Positions 1-9,982 of a DNA stretch of 64,000 bases are shown here, piece after piece; within the stretch, counting starts at the first letter, position 1; each line of letters begins with the position of its first letter. Source of the DNA: Trissonchulus latispiculum. Lineage: Eukaryota > Nematoda > Enoplea > Enoplida > Ironidae. The stretch is from contig JASAND010022041.1 in assembly GCA_030248195.1 (NCBI GenBank), forward strand, positions 1 through 64,000. Direction: 5' to 3'. The notes under the pieces are model-generated. The model worked only from the letters and a program-made list of their open reading frames with translations, did not search any database and was not told the DNA's origin. The position numbers and the translations under genes were made by a program.

Positions 1-685
1 CCAGCAACAAATTGGACATTGGAAGAATACAATAAAATCGGAGGAGGGGAGTTAGCTAATAAAGTTAGACCCGGGGGGGGGGGGTAACGGGGGCAACCCC
101 GCAAAGTTAGGGCGGTAAGGGGAGGGGGAAATGTTAGGAGTAAAAAGGAAAACGAATTAAAGGGGGTTAGGATCGAAAAAGGGAATTAGGAAATGTGAGT
201 TTGAAAAGGTTTTAGAGGGGAAAAAAAGGAAAACTAGACGCTTACGCTTTAGGTGTAGGTTGTCAAAGGGTGGGGCCCCAATCTCAGAAACCGACCGCTC
301 CGTGACTTGACAAAACTCCCAACTGACGAAAAGTTGATGTAATCATTCAAGGAGAATTTTGTTATGCGTTGGGAACGGGAGGGTCTATCTTCGCTAAGCC
401 AACAGGGATTGGAAATACGTGCAATGTTAAGTTTACGCTCAGAAATCAGTAGTTTTAAATAATTTTCAAAAGATGAACATAAAGTTAGCACTGCACAGTA
501 TTTTAGGGGGGATTTTACATACAAAATAATACATAATTATCGGACTTCCCAACAATTATAAACATACAATATTTACGGGGAATTTGGGGGATTTTGGGGG
601 AGTTTTTAGGAAAACCAGCGAAAGTGGGACTTGGGAAAGGACTTGGAAGGGGGGTGATAGCGGGGACGCTATTACCCACATTACA
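1..685 (-). repeat. 3' LTR, partial (window edge)
   Basis: This is the left copy of the long direct repeat. It starts inside the LTR at the window edge, so the full LTR is longer than 685 bp. Shared landmarks with the right copy include the GTTAGCTAATAAAGTTAGAC block near the start and the TGATAGCGGGGACGCTATTA block at its right end, which is itself a short inverted repeat. On the minus strand the LTR starts at 685 with TGTAATG. Confidence 0.8.
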
Positions 686-693
686 TCTCCCCA
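686..693 (-). promoter_or_regulatory. candidate polypurine tract
   Basis: On the minus strand TGGGGAGA directly abuts the TGTAATG start of the 3' LTR. Position and base content fit the plus-strand priming site of an LTR retroelement. It is short, so it supports the orientation rather than proving it. Confidence 0.45.
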
Positions 694-2020
694 GGGCTTA
701 AAGCACGAGCCCCGACGAGTGCCAGAGGAAAAGGAAAAAGGAAAAAGGAGTTTTTAAGGGACGGGGTGCACAGTTGTCAATGATATATATAAAGTCAGTA
801 ACAAAAACAAATATGAATATATGTAAGTAGAATCAAAATAAGCTCAACATTAAGGGGCCTGGGATGGGGAAGGTAGCTTCGAATTTAATAAAGCATTATT
901 CTTTTTGAGAGATTAGAATAGGGAAGGGAGAAGGGAATGCCACTACCCACCAAGGTTCCGGTCATATATCATGCCAGCTTCGTAGGGCTATCTCAGGTAC
1001 GGCGGGGCTACCCCAGCAACCTATACGAGCGCCCTAAGAGGGGAAGGGGGGAAGGGAGTCACCTAGGCTACGCGATCGAACCCTAGGCTCAAAGGCGGTC
1101 TCGGACGTATTTTTGATGGGGAGAGGTGGGAAAATTTCGCAAAAGGGACTAGAAAATGGGTATTGGCACCCATACATACAGGCCACATTTACGCTTCGTC
1201 ATGCCCGTTAGGGCCTACGGTACATTCACACACGCATTCACACAGAAAAACAGACATACGAGCCAATACCCGACGGTATGTTTTACCGTAAAAAGGAGAG
1301 AAGGGAAGGGGAAGGGATTCAAAAACAGAAAAGATTCTACATCCGAGACGTAAATTTGCCCCCTCTGCGCAAATTGACCTACTTCGCGACAGTCAGGGGA
1401 AAAAGACCCTAGCGGCCCTACTTTGTTCAGACTGGGAGAGGAGAACAAAACTGGCACAATATATAGACTACCCCACAAAGAATCAAAAGAAAGTGGCAGG
1501 AAAGGGAGGGTGGGATTTTTGTCAACATAATCTCTCAAAAAGAGGCGCTTTCGTTTAAGGAAAGGCAAAAGGGGAAAGGATGGGAAAAAGAGATTTGGTT
1601 GAGCTTAAAAAAAGGATTTTGGTTTGATTAATTAAAGCAAAAATAACAATGAAAAGAAAATACAAGAATCACAAAAATACACGTAATTGTATAAGGCATC
1701 AAAAGAATACTGAGCAAAAACAAATGGCAGTAAATACGTACGTAATAAATTTAGGTTAGAAAATAAGATGTTTTTTGAAAATTCCAAGAAGATAAAATGT
1801 TAATTTTAAGGTAGTTTCAAAGAGTGTTAGTTTTAAAAGAAAATCCAATGAATTTAAAATGTTAGAAGTAAATCCTTTTGAAATATAAAATGGAATGAAG
1901 TTTTAAAAGATTAAAGCACCGTATTAAACATATTATGCTATACATGACGAGATGAAAAATAGACTATAGATAAGAAATAACAAATAACAAATTTTATAAA
2001 GTTCCATATATCCACCAGAA
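686..2020. other. internal non-coding part of the LTR element
   Basis: No convincing gene is seen here. The stretch is purine-rich on the plus strand (for example GGAAAAGGAAAAAGG repeats near 730) and turns AT-rich after about 1600. A 117-codon minus-strand frame at 1215-1568 has no recognisable domain. By position this is the 3' untranslated part of the element. Confidence 0.5.
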
Positions 2021-2524
2021 TTATTCTTCTTGTAGTATTCGATTCAGAGCTGGAGGGCCGGGAGGGGAAGACGGAGGAAACCCATCATAGTTCAGCCATG
2101 GGGACAGGGGCCATAACAGTGTCCATAGAGCACTGGCAAAATAGGAGTTGGCGCCATAAATCCAATAAGAACACGATAGGAATATGATGATAAAATCCAG
2201 AAAATTGGGACCAAGATCCAGGGATGGGAAGACGTTTAGGGTGCGCCATGTGGGGACTGTAGAGGATAATGCCACGTCCATAGGGGAGGCTGTCGATGGG
2301 CAGGACCAAGGGAGGGACGGATCATGGATAGCCACAAATGTCCAACGGTGTTGGTTAAGAATTCGCCAGAATGAAGGGTAAAATGTTAGTAGGGGGAATG
2401 GGACGAAAGGACAGGGAGGCGCAAGGGCAGGATGGACGGAAGGGCGGGGGGACGATGAGCGGGGGGGAATCGGCCTACCAGCCGCGGAGGACCAGGGAGC
2501 GAGGATCGATCGGGAGGGGTTCAT
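2021..2524 (-). CDS. hypothetical small hydrophobic ORF (fourth frame of LTR element)
   Basis: This 167-codon frame starts at an ATG about 110 bases after the stop of the 624-codon frame. The first half is rich in Pro and Ser. The second half contains a hydrophobic stretch (residues about 110-150, with LDFIIIFLSCSYWIYG) that could span a membrane. The position is where an env-type protein would sit, but I see no signal peptide, cysteine pattern or furin site. The frame may be fortuitous in C-rich DNA, and an overlapping frame at 2475-2717 exists. I do not recognise it. Confidence 0.25.
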   Translation of the reverse strand: MNPSRSILAPWSSAAGRPIPPRSSSPRPSVHPALAPPCPFVPFPLLTFYPSFWRILNQHRWTFVAIHDPSLPWSCPSTASPMDVALSSTVPTWRTLNVFPSLDLGPNFLDFIIIFLSCSYWIYGANSYFASALWTLLWPLSPWLNYDGFPPSSPPGPPALNRILQEE

Positions 2525-2634
2525 TCGCCAATTGGGGGAAAGCAGGGTTGTAGTGGGTTATACCTGCCGCCGGGCAGTATACATCGTCGGACCGGGGGTT
2601 CGGATGGGTACCGGCCATAAAAATGCTATGGCGG

Positions 2635-4509
2635 TTAATGGTCATAGTGAGGGGGGGCCGCACGGATACCGGCCGGGGGGTTGCGATCATCGAAGAAAGG
2701 TGGATGGGATTGACCACGGCGGCGGCGCTCCGCCATGGCTCGGATTCGCTGGCGGAGGATGTCCTGGAAGGCGGAAAATTGGGCTTGGGTCAGGGGTTCG
2801 AGGGTCTTGGGGTCTAGGAAGAAATCGTCTAGACCGCCTTGGAGGAACCAGAGGAGGACTTCCAGCCAGATCCGTCCGGCAACATTACGGCCGGTCCATA
2901 CGGCGGGGTCATAGAGGTCCGGATAAACCTCTGGATCCATTTCGCTAATGGATGCGGCAGGTTGGCCGTCGATGAGGGGGGATAGGACTCCAGTACCCCA
3001 GAGAGGGTCATCCGAGGACTCGGCAAAGAGGTGGGTGGGGTAGGTGACGAGGTACTCCTGAACGGACGGATTCTCGTAAAGGAGTTCGAAAGCTATGCGG
3101 ACCATAGCTCGGATGTTGAGGCCACCTGCCCAGTTGGCCTTCAGGGACTCTGGGGACGAGTTCAGCATCTGGGACACTTGGGTTTTAACCACAGCCCCTG
3201 GGGTCTGGGGGTGGTTACGGATATACTGCACGGCGTCATCCCGCTTCACATAGTCCGATTTGCGGGTCTGATAGCCGTGCTCGCCGGTGGGGTAAAGATC
3301 CGGGGAGTTTGGGATGTGGATACCTCGTTCAGGGCGGTGGACAAAGGACAGGCGAGCCTTATAACGAAAGTAGGGATGGGCAAAATGGGAACTGGGGACG
3401 TCGAGGACCCCCTCGACACCGGGTTGGTACCAATGGAGATGGGCGTCGGCCATGGCCGCTTGGCGTTCCATCTGTTTATACGCTTCGATCCACACAGAAC
3501 GAAGAAACCGGCTGTCCGCTCGGCTAAACAGATGGGTGTAAGGAGTAATCTCAGGGAGGCATTCCTTGAGACATTGAGCGTGGGCGTGGGTACGGGAAGT
3601 GGAGTCATGAGAGACGGTCACCTTGGGGTAAGGGCCATAGGAACCAAGGACTGGGAGGGGGGCAAAAGTCCAGGTTGCACGGAACAACCGGGGATCCACC
3701 GGGCTGGCGTGGACCTGCACGGTGAAAAAGGTCGTAATGACCGGGAACATGTCTCTCATTCGTTGGTGGAGTTGCTGTGCAAAGTCGGGTGGCAACTCTG
3801 CACAGGTCACGGCGATTTCCGCGAACCAGGCGCGAGCCACCTGACGAAGGGAGTTAAGGACGGGATGGACCGTCTCATGATAGCCGGTGGCAGGGGTAGG
3901 CAACCGAGCGACATCCCATTGGTTGCCAAAATCCCGATAATAGACACAAGGGGGAGGGACGGGGGCTAGGTTAGCTATCATGTCAGCCGTAGGTACTGTC
4001 GGGGCAAAAGGAGGGTAGGTGGGTTGGGTATTAGCTTCCAACCGAGAAAAAGCGGTGCGGCCGTAGCGTTCCACGTCCCGGAGGACATAATGGGCATGAA
4101 GGAGTTCCCGGTAGGATGGGAAATTGTCCCGCGAGATGGTAGACAGGAATTGTTCAGCTTCCTCGCGGGTCAGCGGAACACCAGGCACCGGTTCTTTCGT
4201 CGGTTTGGAGGATGAGGAGGCGCGGGGTCGAGGCTGGCTCGCGTCGTCATCACTGGCAACAAGGGTGGGTTCGGAGGGTGTCCGGCTAGAAGGCCGACTA
4301 GACGGGGACTCCATTGGGTCTGGGCGTTGGGAGCCATAATAATGGCCAATCGACATTTGTCGGGTACGGGGAAAAGCGTCGGCCGCGGCCTGAACCACGG
4401 CACGATGCCGGGAACCACTGCGCCGTCGCTTCTTCGTGGTGTCCGAACGGGCGACGGACGCGGACGTTGGTCGCTGGGTTGGGGCCGGGGTTGGTTTGGC
4501 TACCGACAA
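2635..4509 (-). CDS. unknown 624-codon frame of LTR element (third segment)
   Basis: I do not recognise this protein. The first codon of the open stretch is TTG, not ATG, and the frame is open further upstream, so it probably continues the preceding 4500-5291 frame through a one-base shift near a run of six Cs (plus-strand ATGGGGGGTC at about 4521). Residues 1-130 are low-complexity, basic then Ser/Pro/Asp-rich, with KKRRRSGSRHR resembling a nuclear or RNA-binding patch. Residues about 130-600 look globular, with many Trp, Tyr and Phe (WTFAPLPVLGSYGPYPKVT, and VWIEAYKQMERQAAMADAHL). The C-terminus is charged (IRAMAERRRRGQ). No catalytic motif of a reverse transcriptase, integrase, protease or RNase H was found. 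The absence of stops over 1.9 kb and the ordered composition suggest selection, but its role is unknown. Confidence 0.55.
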   Translation of the reverse strand: MSVAKPTPAPTQRPTSASVARSDTTKKRRRSGSRHRAVVQAAADAFPRTRQMSIGHYYGSQRPDPMESPSSRPSSRTPSEPTLVASDDDASQPRPRASSSSKPTKEPVPGVPLTREEAEQFLSTISRDNFPSYRELLHAHYVLRDVERYGRTAFSRLEANTQPTYPPFAPTVPTADMIANLAPVPPPCVYYRDFGNQWDVARLPTPATGYHETVHPVLNSLRQVARAWFAEIAVTCAELPPDFAQQLHQRMRDMFPVITTFFTVQVHASPVDPRLFRATWTFAPLPVLGSYGPYPKVTVSHDSTSRTHAHAQCLKECLPEITPYTHLFSRADSRFLRSVWIEAYKQMERQAAMADAHLHWYQPGVEGVLDVPSSHFAHPYFRYKARLSFVHRPERGIHIPNSPDLYPTGEHGYQTRKSDYVKRDDAVQYIRNHPQTPGAVVKTQVSQMLNSSPESLKANWAGGLNIRAMVRIAFELLYENPSVQEYLVTYPTHLFAESSDDPLWGTGVLSPLIDGQPAASISEMDPEVYPDLYDPAVWTGRNVAGRIWLEVLLWFLQGGLDDFFLDPKTLEPLTQAQFSAFQDILRQRIRAMAERRRRGQSHPPFFDDRNPPAGIRAAPPHYDH

Positions 4510-5291
4510 ACTGAGCAGGGATGGGGGGTCGCACGCTGCGGACCCATGGGTGGTTGAGACGGCTGCTGTGTTTGCAGCCGCTTCGAGGGTGGGGGCTGGG
4601 AACCGGGTCCAGTTGATGGTGCAATCAACTGGGAACTAGAGGTATCCATCGGTTGGGATTCTGACGCGGGAGCTCGGTCAGGCTGGGAGGGTGGTTGGCT
4701 AGGGCGGCCAACTGTGACCGGTCGCACCGGGAATGGGCCAAAGTGTCTAGGGGCCGGAGCAGCAACCGGGTGCTCGGGTTGCGGTTGGGGAGGGACAAGC
4801 GGCTGAGACGGGGCGAGCAGTTGGGGTGGGGCGAGCGGTTGGGACGGGCCCCGAACCGCTGCCGCTACTGCATTATCCCGTTCAAAGGCGAAACGGCCAG
4901 CAACTGTGTTATAGGGGATGCCGCGGTAGCGAGGAGGTTGGGCGATCAGACCAGCCTGATCAAGTTCCGGTCCGGGGGCGACATTACGGGTTTGGAAATC
5001 ACGGCGCAGTTGCTCCCGGGCCGTGATCTCATCTCCGGAAAGTTCAGCTGGGATAGTGATAGTACTAAAATACTCATCACCGGGGTGGAGGGTGTTAAGG
5101 GTCGCCACGATATACAGCGGACTAGCCCGCACGCGGCCATCATCAGCCTGCCACATCATAGTCGCCTCGGGCCAGGAAAGGGACTCGGAGGGTTGGATAG
5201 CTCTTTGAACTTTGAACCCAGTGCACGGGCTGCCCGGCACGAGCGGCATGAACAAAGGCTGACGGGTCAAAATTGGGGGACCGTCGATCAA
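4500..5291 (-). CDS. unknown 263-codon frame of LTR element (second segment)
   Basis: The open stretch starts with TTG just after an upstream TAG, so it has no credible start of its own. The adjacent frame reads straight through from the Gag stop codon and could pass into this one by a one-base shift in the C-rich run near 5291-5303. Residues 1-110 look folded (LYIVATLNTLHPGDEYFSTI, ITAREQLRRDFQTRN). The rest is Pro/Gln/Ser-rich linker (PSQPLAPPQLLAPSQ). It overlaps the next frame by 10 bases. No known domain was recognised. It is probably the middle of one long polyprotein. Confidence 0.45.
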   Translation of the reverse strand: MIDGPPILTRQPLFMPLVPGSPCTGFKVQRAIQPSESLSWPEATMMWQADDGRVRASPLYIVATLNTLHPGDEYFSTITIPAELSGDEITAREQLRRDFQTRNVAPGPELDQAGLIAQPPRYRGIPYNTVAGRFAFERDNAVAAAVRGPSQPLAPPQLLAPSQPLVPPQPQPEHPVAAPAPRHFGPFPVRPVTVGRPSQPPSQPDRAPASESQPMDTSSSQLIAPSTGPGSQPPPSKRLQTQQPSQPPMGPQRATPHPCSVCR

Positions 5292-5400
5292 GGGCGGGGG
5301 CGACTAGGTATAGGCGTAGCTGGTCAGTCCCAGCTTGCTGGAGGGAATCTACCATACCCCGGCTAAGGACGCCAATACGCTCATCAACAAAGTATTGGGG

Positions 5401-8307
5401 TCAGTTATCGGGACCAGCCAATCGCACGGCAGCAGTTGCCGGGCGGGGGGCTGTATGGTAGATATGGGACGGGGTAAAGAGGTAGCGTGAAGGACCGGTA
5501 TATCCGTCGGTCCTATCATCCAGGAGATAACGGATGAAATGCTCGAACATAGGGAGGGTATTTTCCGGAATCTCATCGTAGATTTCAGGGTCAGTGGCCA
5601 GCAGGTCCAGCTCATCCGCGCCTGGCATCACAGCGCGGGCATTAATGGGCTGGGAACTGGCTATCAAAGGACTAGAGGCTTGGGCGGTCGGAGCTGCGGT
5701 CGGGGCCGTAAGGAGGCGCCCAATCGCAACGGTAGGCTGGGCCTGTTCCGCTGGGAGAGGGTGTGCAGTAGTGGCAGTGGGCGGGCTCGGGGGTATCGTA
5801 ACCTCTTGGGCCACCAGGTGGGGGTAATGGACAAACTGTGGACATCCCGGTGCCGGCGGTTGGAGGGGGATGTCCGTGTCGAGAGGGCCATAATAGTATT
5901 CCATCTCAACCTGAGGGGTAGTGGCCATAGCCAGAGCTCGCTCCAGATTAGAGGCCAGGTCTTCGGACCCAACCGAAGCGGCACCGGACGATCTGTTAAG
6001 GTCGGAAGCAGCACGGCTAGCTCGCCCCGGGGCTACCCCAGGGGTCGCTTGTGCTGGGAGGAGGTATTGGGATTCTTGTTGTTGAGGCGTCTGGCGTCTA
6101 GTACTAGACGCTCTCTGTGAGGAACGGGACGAGGATGTGGGGACAGCCGTGGCCCAAGGGAACGTCGGCAGGTCACGGGGAGTCTCCGCAGGGCGGGGGC
6201 GGGACCGCGAAGCCTGACGAGCTTGTTGGGTGGATTTCCGGGTAGTCGATCGGGAACGGTGCTCAGTTGACGCAGGAGGGGCTACCCCTCGCTGGGCCGC
6301 CGCCAGCTGAGCCTCAAGGGTAGCGGCTTGAGTTGGCCGCTGTACTTCGGCTATAATCTCAATGGAAGTGGACGAGGCCGCCGAACGGCGTCCTGAAGCG
6401 GCCTCGGTCGTCTGGCGGGTTCCAGATCGGCCGGATGCTGATCCGGATAACTGAGGGGGTGGGGACAACCATTCACCACTGGGGGGGATAAGCGGTGTGG
6501 GAGCAGGACCACCGCTAGCTCTAGGGTGTCTGGAAGCACTACGTCTCTGTGGCACTGGGGACTGAGGCCGTGGTCTGGGTTGGGGCGGGGGTGGAGGAGG
6601 GGGCGTGCTCGCGGCCTGAGCACGGCTGGAACCGGAGACAGCGCTCGCGCCGGATTGAGCACTGCCGGAAGTATCGCTGCGCTCTAGGGAGCGTTGGCGG
6701 TTTCGGACTTGAGCAGGGAGGGGAGGCGGGGTTTGCTGTCGATGGTGGCGGTTGGACGGGTCCCTGGGGTGGGGTCGACCATGACGTGCAGTCGTCACCC
6801 GTCGCCAGTCAATGTCGACCCAGGGAAGCTGGGGGTAGTGCCACTGAGACCAATCGCAGATGAACTGGACAAGCGGCCAGAACACTGCCCCGCGAAGGAC
6901 GTGGGGATATTGGACAGGGGGGTCAAGGTCAAAACTGAGAGACCAAAGCGGGGGCGGACCAGGGGCCGGTACTTCAAGGGTTTTTTCCGAGGGTTGTTGC
7001 CTTCGGCGGTAAAATTGGTCGGCATACTGCTCGACCGTCGTGGGGATGGGCTCGTACAATTGCTTCAGAATGTCCACCAGTTTCTCGAAAGAATCGGGTA
7101 GGTTAGGGCCATGGAGGGCTTCCTTGACGGAGTCGTCAAGGAACTGCCACAGGATTCGGTGGAGGAGGTGGGGAGTGACTTCATGGACGCGAGCCGTGTC
7201 CTTGAAGTTTGAGATCCAGATCGTGAACTTGATCTGGCTCTGGGGGCCTAGGAATGGTTTCGTTCCCTTAAAGGCCTTTAGGTACTCAGCCACGTGGCGC
7301 GCCGTGGACAGGTTGGACTGCTCCACCTGGGCTTCCCTGGTGTGCAGTCGGGGGTCAGGGCGTCTCCGGGAAAAGGGAGGGCGGGTAGGTCGGTTAGCCC
7401 GAGTATCGCTTTGGGCCCGGGGGCGGAATGGGAATGTGGGGCCATCGTCACCGGATTCCGAGTCAGACGACGGCGGAGAATCGCCGTGGGGAGGGGTTGG
7501 ACGGCTTTTGGGCTGCCCCCTCGTCCTTGATTCGGGTATGGGTTTCACGTCGGAATCCCCTTCGATGGCCGCCACAATTTCGAGGAATTCTGTATAAACC
7601 CTGGGATGGTTTTGATACAGAAACACCCACATTTCTCGGGTTATATGGCGTACCTGCTGGGCCAGGACCGACTTACCAATCTGGTCGTCGAAGCATTCGT
7701 AGGGGGTTTTATGCGTAGGGGTGGCCCAGCCAGGGCACGCCGGAACTTTGGGACAAAAACCCAGAGTGGGTTTTTTCTTGGGTTGGGGCTTTCCGGACGG
7801 CTGTTCCAGGGGAGTGGGATTTGGGGGGTGGGCCTGAATCTGCTGAATTTCCGGAGGTAGAGGGGTAGGACGCATGTGAGGCCAGGGGGGGGGCGTTCCG
7901 TCATCATAATTCTGACGGTTCCGTAGGTCACCCGACTTGTCCCACATCAAGCCGGATGAAGGAGAGGCCAGGCCCCAGTGCTGGCTAGACCGGCGATCTT
8001 GGGGTTTTTGAGCTCCCTCAGAGGTAGCTCTAGGTCGGGTAAGGGGGGGCATGGATTTTCTCACTCTTGATTCGGCTGGACCCGAATCAGTGAGACGGTC
8101 AAAAATGGGGTTTTTGGGGTTAGGGGCGTCGCCGATCAGCCGGGCCAGCTGCTCTTGATACTTCCTCCACTGGCCTCGGGTAAGCAGTTTATCTTCTTCG
8201 CTGGGGTCGGACCCGTCCAGATGAACCGTGGAGTCATGACGGGAGGAGCTTCCCCTACCTCCGTCCTGGGGGAGTCCGACGAGGGGTGTAGGTCGTCCTC
8301 GGGACAC
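5401..8307 (-). CDS. Gag-like polyprotein with capsid-like domain
   Basis: This 968-codon frame has a capsid-like block at residues about 335-440. It shows the usual order of retrotransposon Gag: a helix with FKGTKPFLGPQSQIKFTIWI, then ILWQFLDDSVKEAL, then SFEKLVDILKQLYEP, ending in FYRRRQQPSE. The flanks are disordered and rich in Pro, Ser, Arg and Gln (residues 450-800). No CCHC zinc knuckle is present. The first codon of the open stretch is GTG; a real ATG lies at 8456 in another frame whose peptide (MDNRPPEDDPFDSKPR) is similar in style, so the true start is probably 8456 with a frame slip near 8290-8310. The frame ends at a TGA (5401-5403) and the same frame stays open after it. The capsid assignment rests on residue pattern only. 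Confidence 0.7.
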   Translation of the reverse strand: MSRGRPTPLVGLPQDGGRGSSSRHDSTVHLDGSDPSEEDKLLTRGQWRKYQEQLARLIGDAPNPKNPIFDRLTDSGPAESRVRKSMPPLTRPRATSEGAQKPQDRRSSQHWGLASPSSGLMWDKSGDLRNRQNYDDGTPPPWPHMRPTPLPPEIQQIQAHPPNPTPLEQPSGKPQPKKKPTLGFCPKVPACPGWATPTHKTPYECFDDQIGKSVLAQQVRHITREMWVFLYQNHPRVYTEFLEIVAAIEGDSDVKPIPESRTRGQPKSRPTPPHGDSPPSSDSESGDDGPTFPFRPRAQSDTRANRPTRPPFSRRRPDPRLHTREAQVEQSNLSTARHVAEYLKAFKGTKPFLGPQSQIKFTIWISNFKDTARVHEVTPHLLHRILWQFLDDSVKEALHGPNLPDSFEKLVDILKQLYEPIPTTVEQYADQFYRRRQQPSEKTLEVPAPGPPPLWSLSFDLDPPVQYPHVLRGAVFWPLVQFICDWSQWHYPQLPWVDIDWRRVTTARHGRPHPRDPSNRHHRQQTPPPLPAQVRNRQRSLERSDTSGSAQSGASAVSGSSRAQAASTPPPPPPPQPRPRPQSPVPQRRSASRHPRASGGPAPTPLIPPSGEWLSPPPQLSGSASGRSGTRQTTEAASGRRSAASSTSIEIIAEVQRPTQAATLEAQLAAAQRGVAPPASTEHRSRSTTRKSTQQARQASRSRPRPAETPRDLPTFPWATAVPTSSSRSSQRASSTRRQTPQQQESQYLLPAQATPGVAPGRASRAASDLNRSSGAASVGSEDLASNLERALAMATTPQVEMEYYYGPLDTDIPLQPPAPGCPQFVHYPHLVAQEVTIPPSPPTATTAHPLPAEQAQPTVAIGRLLTAPTAAPTAQASSPLIASSQPINARAVMPGADELDLLATDPEIYDEIPENTLPMFEHFIRYLLDDRTDGYTGPSRYLFTPSHIYHTAPRPATAAVRLAGPDN

Positions 8308-8456
8308 AGTCCTGAGCCGAGGCGGATGTGGACGGAAGATCCGGGCTGCCCAGGACTTCCGCCCACGGCCCCAAGGTCAGGGGGAAGAGGGTCAGGGGAT
8401 CGGGCCACTCTGGGTTTACTGTCAAAGGGGTCGTCTTCAGGGGGGCGATTATCCAT
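8308..8456 (-). pseudogene. probable N-terminus of the Gag-like protein, out of frame
   Basis: The first in-frame ATG upstream of the Gag body is at 8456. The frame runs on to about 8136 but its composition becomes unlike Gag after about 8290, while the main frame becomes natural there. This suggests a single indel. Whether it is biological or a sequencing error cannot be told from the sequence. Confidence 0.45.
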
Positions 8457-9081
8457 TATAAACACAACACAAAAAAAGACAACTCACCAAATTAGTTATA
8501 TACGTATATCAAAATTTTGGGCAGCACTTGGGGACGATAGGGACTCTTTGGGGCGATATACGTATATAACTAGGAAAGGTCGGGGATTTCTAGGCCAGGG
8601 ACACGAAACTCCGATCATACGTACGTATTTCAGGCCAAAATTTGGGGGTTGGGTCGAATCTCCGAATCGACCTGGATTTACGGGGAATCCATCCAGGGGA
8701 TAAGCAGCAGTCCACCAGTTGGGGTTTACGACGGGCAACAATACAAGGTTAGATTCCTGGGTGGGTCCCGGAATCCAACCAAATTTTACAAAATTTTGTA
8801 TTTCCCTCCCAAAAAATTTTCTGGGTGGGGGCTAATTGATGTATTTAGGGCGGGCTGGGAGTTGCTGGTATAATGGGGATGGATTATCACTTGGCGTGGC
8901 CCTGGTGATAATCAAGGGGTAGAGTTGGGCTACCCAACTATAAAAATAATTTCCCAAAGGGTGAGGAAAAATAACACGCACTAAGAATTCACAAAAATGA
9001 ACCAATACTATAAAAATAAACACGCCACGAATCGACAGCAAGGAAACGGGGTTAATAAAATTCACGGGAAATTGGCAGGAA

Positions 9082-9187
9082 GTCAGGCGTCTGACTGGGA
9101 CTTTAAGCGATGCGTGGGCGGGACTTCAAAAGTCCCAAGCAGTGTCAGGCGCCTGATAAGGACTCAAGCGATGCGGGGGCGGGCCAA
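9082..9187 (+). repeat. two imperfect tandem units in LTR or leader
   Basis: The unit GTCAGGCG(T/C)CTGA, then GGACT, then AAGCGATGCG and GGGCGG occurs twice (from 9082 and from 9144), the second shorter. Repeated GC-rich units upstream of a retroelement coding region are often enhancer-like; that role is inferred. Confidence 0.5.
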
Positions 9188-9196
9188 AAAAGTTAA

Positions 9197-9241
9197 CACA
9201 AAGGTTTGCAATTGGGAATGACGTCAATTGCAGACCTTTGT
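9197..9241. promoter_or_regulatory. hairpin containing a CRE octamer
   Basis: ACAAAGGTTTGCAATTG and CAATTGCAGACCTTTGT form an inverted repeat with one mismatch in the stem. TGACGTCA, the palindromic cAMP-response/ATF core, is at 9219-9226 and overlaps the right arm. It lies in the leader/LTR region, where a promoter would be. Confidence 0.5.
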
Positions 9242-9982
9242 GAATCCACAAGGGGGGATGGATATATACAAACACCAGGGGATAAAAGACCGGCGAATCC
9301 AGTCAAATTAAGGAAAATGGATAGGGGGGAACTTTACAGGTAGTAGGTATAGGGAAAAATTATTTGGGACTCTAAAAAAAATTTTTGGACTAGGGGGGGG
9401 GCTAGAAGAATTAATTTAGGGGAGGGAGAAAAATAGGAAAAATATTTTAGGGAGAAAAAATAGGGGAGAGCCTGAAACTGGCAGCCTAATGTAAAATATG
9501 AGGGAGCTAGGGATTTTAACCACTGAGCTCACGCCCCAAATTTTACAAGCGGAGCTGTGCGCAAGAACGCTAACCAGCGACTGCGGGTGGAGATCATTAG
9601 TCCAGGCGGCTCTTTCCACCGACTTGCCTCGCCAAGGGGGGGACAGACTCTTTTTGGGGGACGCCAACAACTTTTTGGGGGCGCCTAGCAAGAATGGGGC
9701 AACACATACACACAAAATAGGCTCAGATATAAGTCAGCTCCGGGCTATTCCCAGAGCTCTACCTAGCTAGGAAAGGAGATCAAAGGCTAGTTAAAGTTTA
9801 GTAATAATAATTAAATTAAAAGGACAAAAGACAACCGGCAGATTTAATGGGGATACGCAGGACAAAATTATGACAGGGAGATCCTTCCGGCGATAACCAG
9901 ATAGGACAGGCAGAAACAGCGGGCTACCCGCACAGCAAACAGAAAAAGGGCACAGAGGGAAATACAAACAATGGGAAGGGGA

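Larger units (their letters stand above)
8457..9982 (-). other. leader and part of the 5' LTR of the LTR element
   Basis: No gene is seen. The stretch must hold the 3' end of the 5' LTR, the primer-binding site and the leader, but I could not place the LTR end or primer site with confidence because the left LTR is cut by the window. It holds two imperfect tandem units (9082-9187) and a hairpin with a CRE-like octamer (9197-9241). At about 9500-9600 the minus strand has two stretches resembling a tRNA A box (for example GAGCTCAGTGGTTA), without a clear B box. Confidence 0.5.

Noticed and set aside
2532..3969. Plus-strand frames of 138 and 312 codons in the LTR element
   Set aside because: They mirror the minus-strand coding frame in G-rich DNA; composition is unnatural (Gly/Arg-rich) and no domain is seen.
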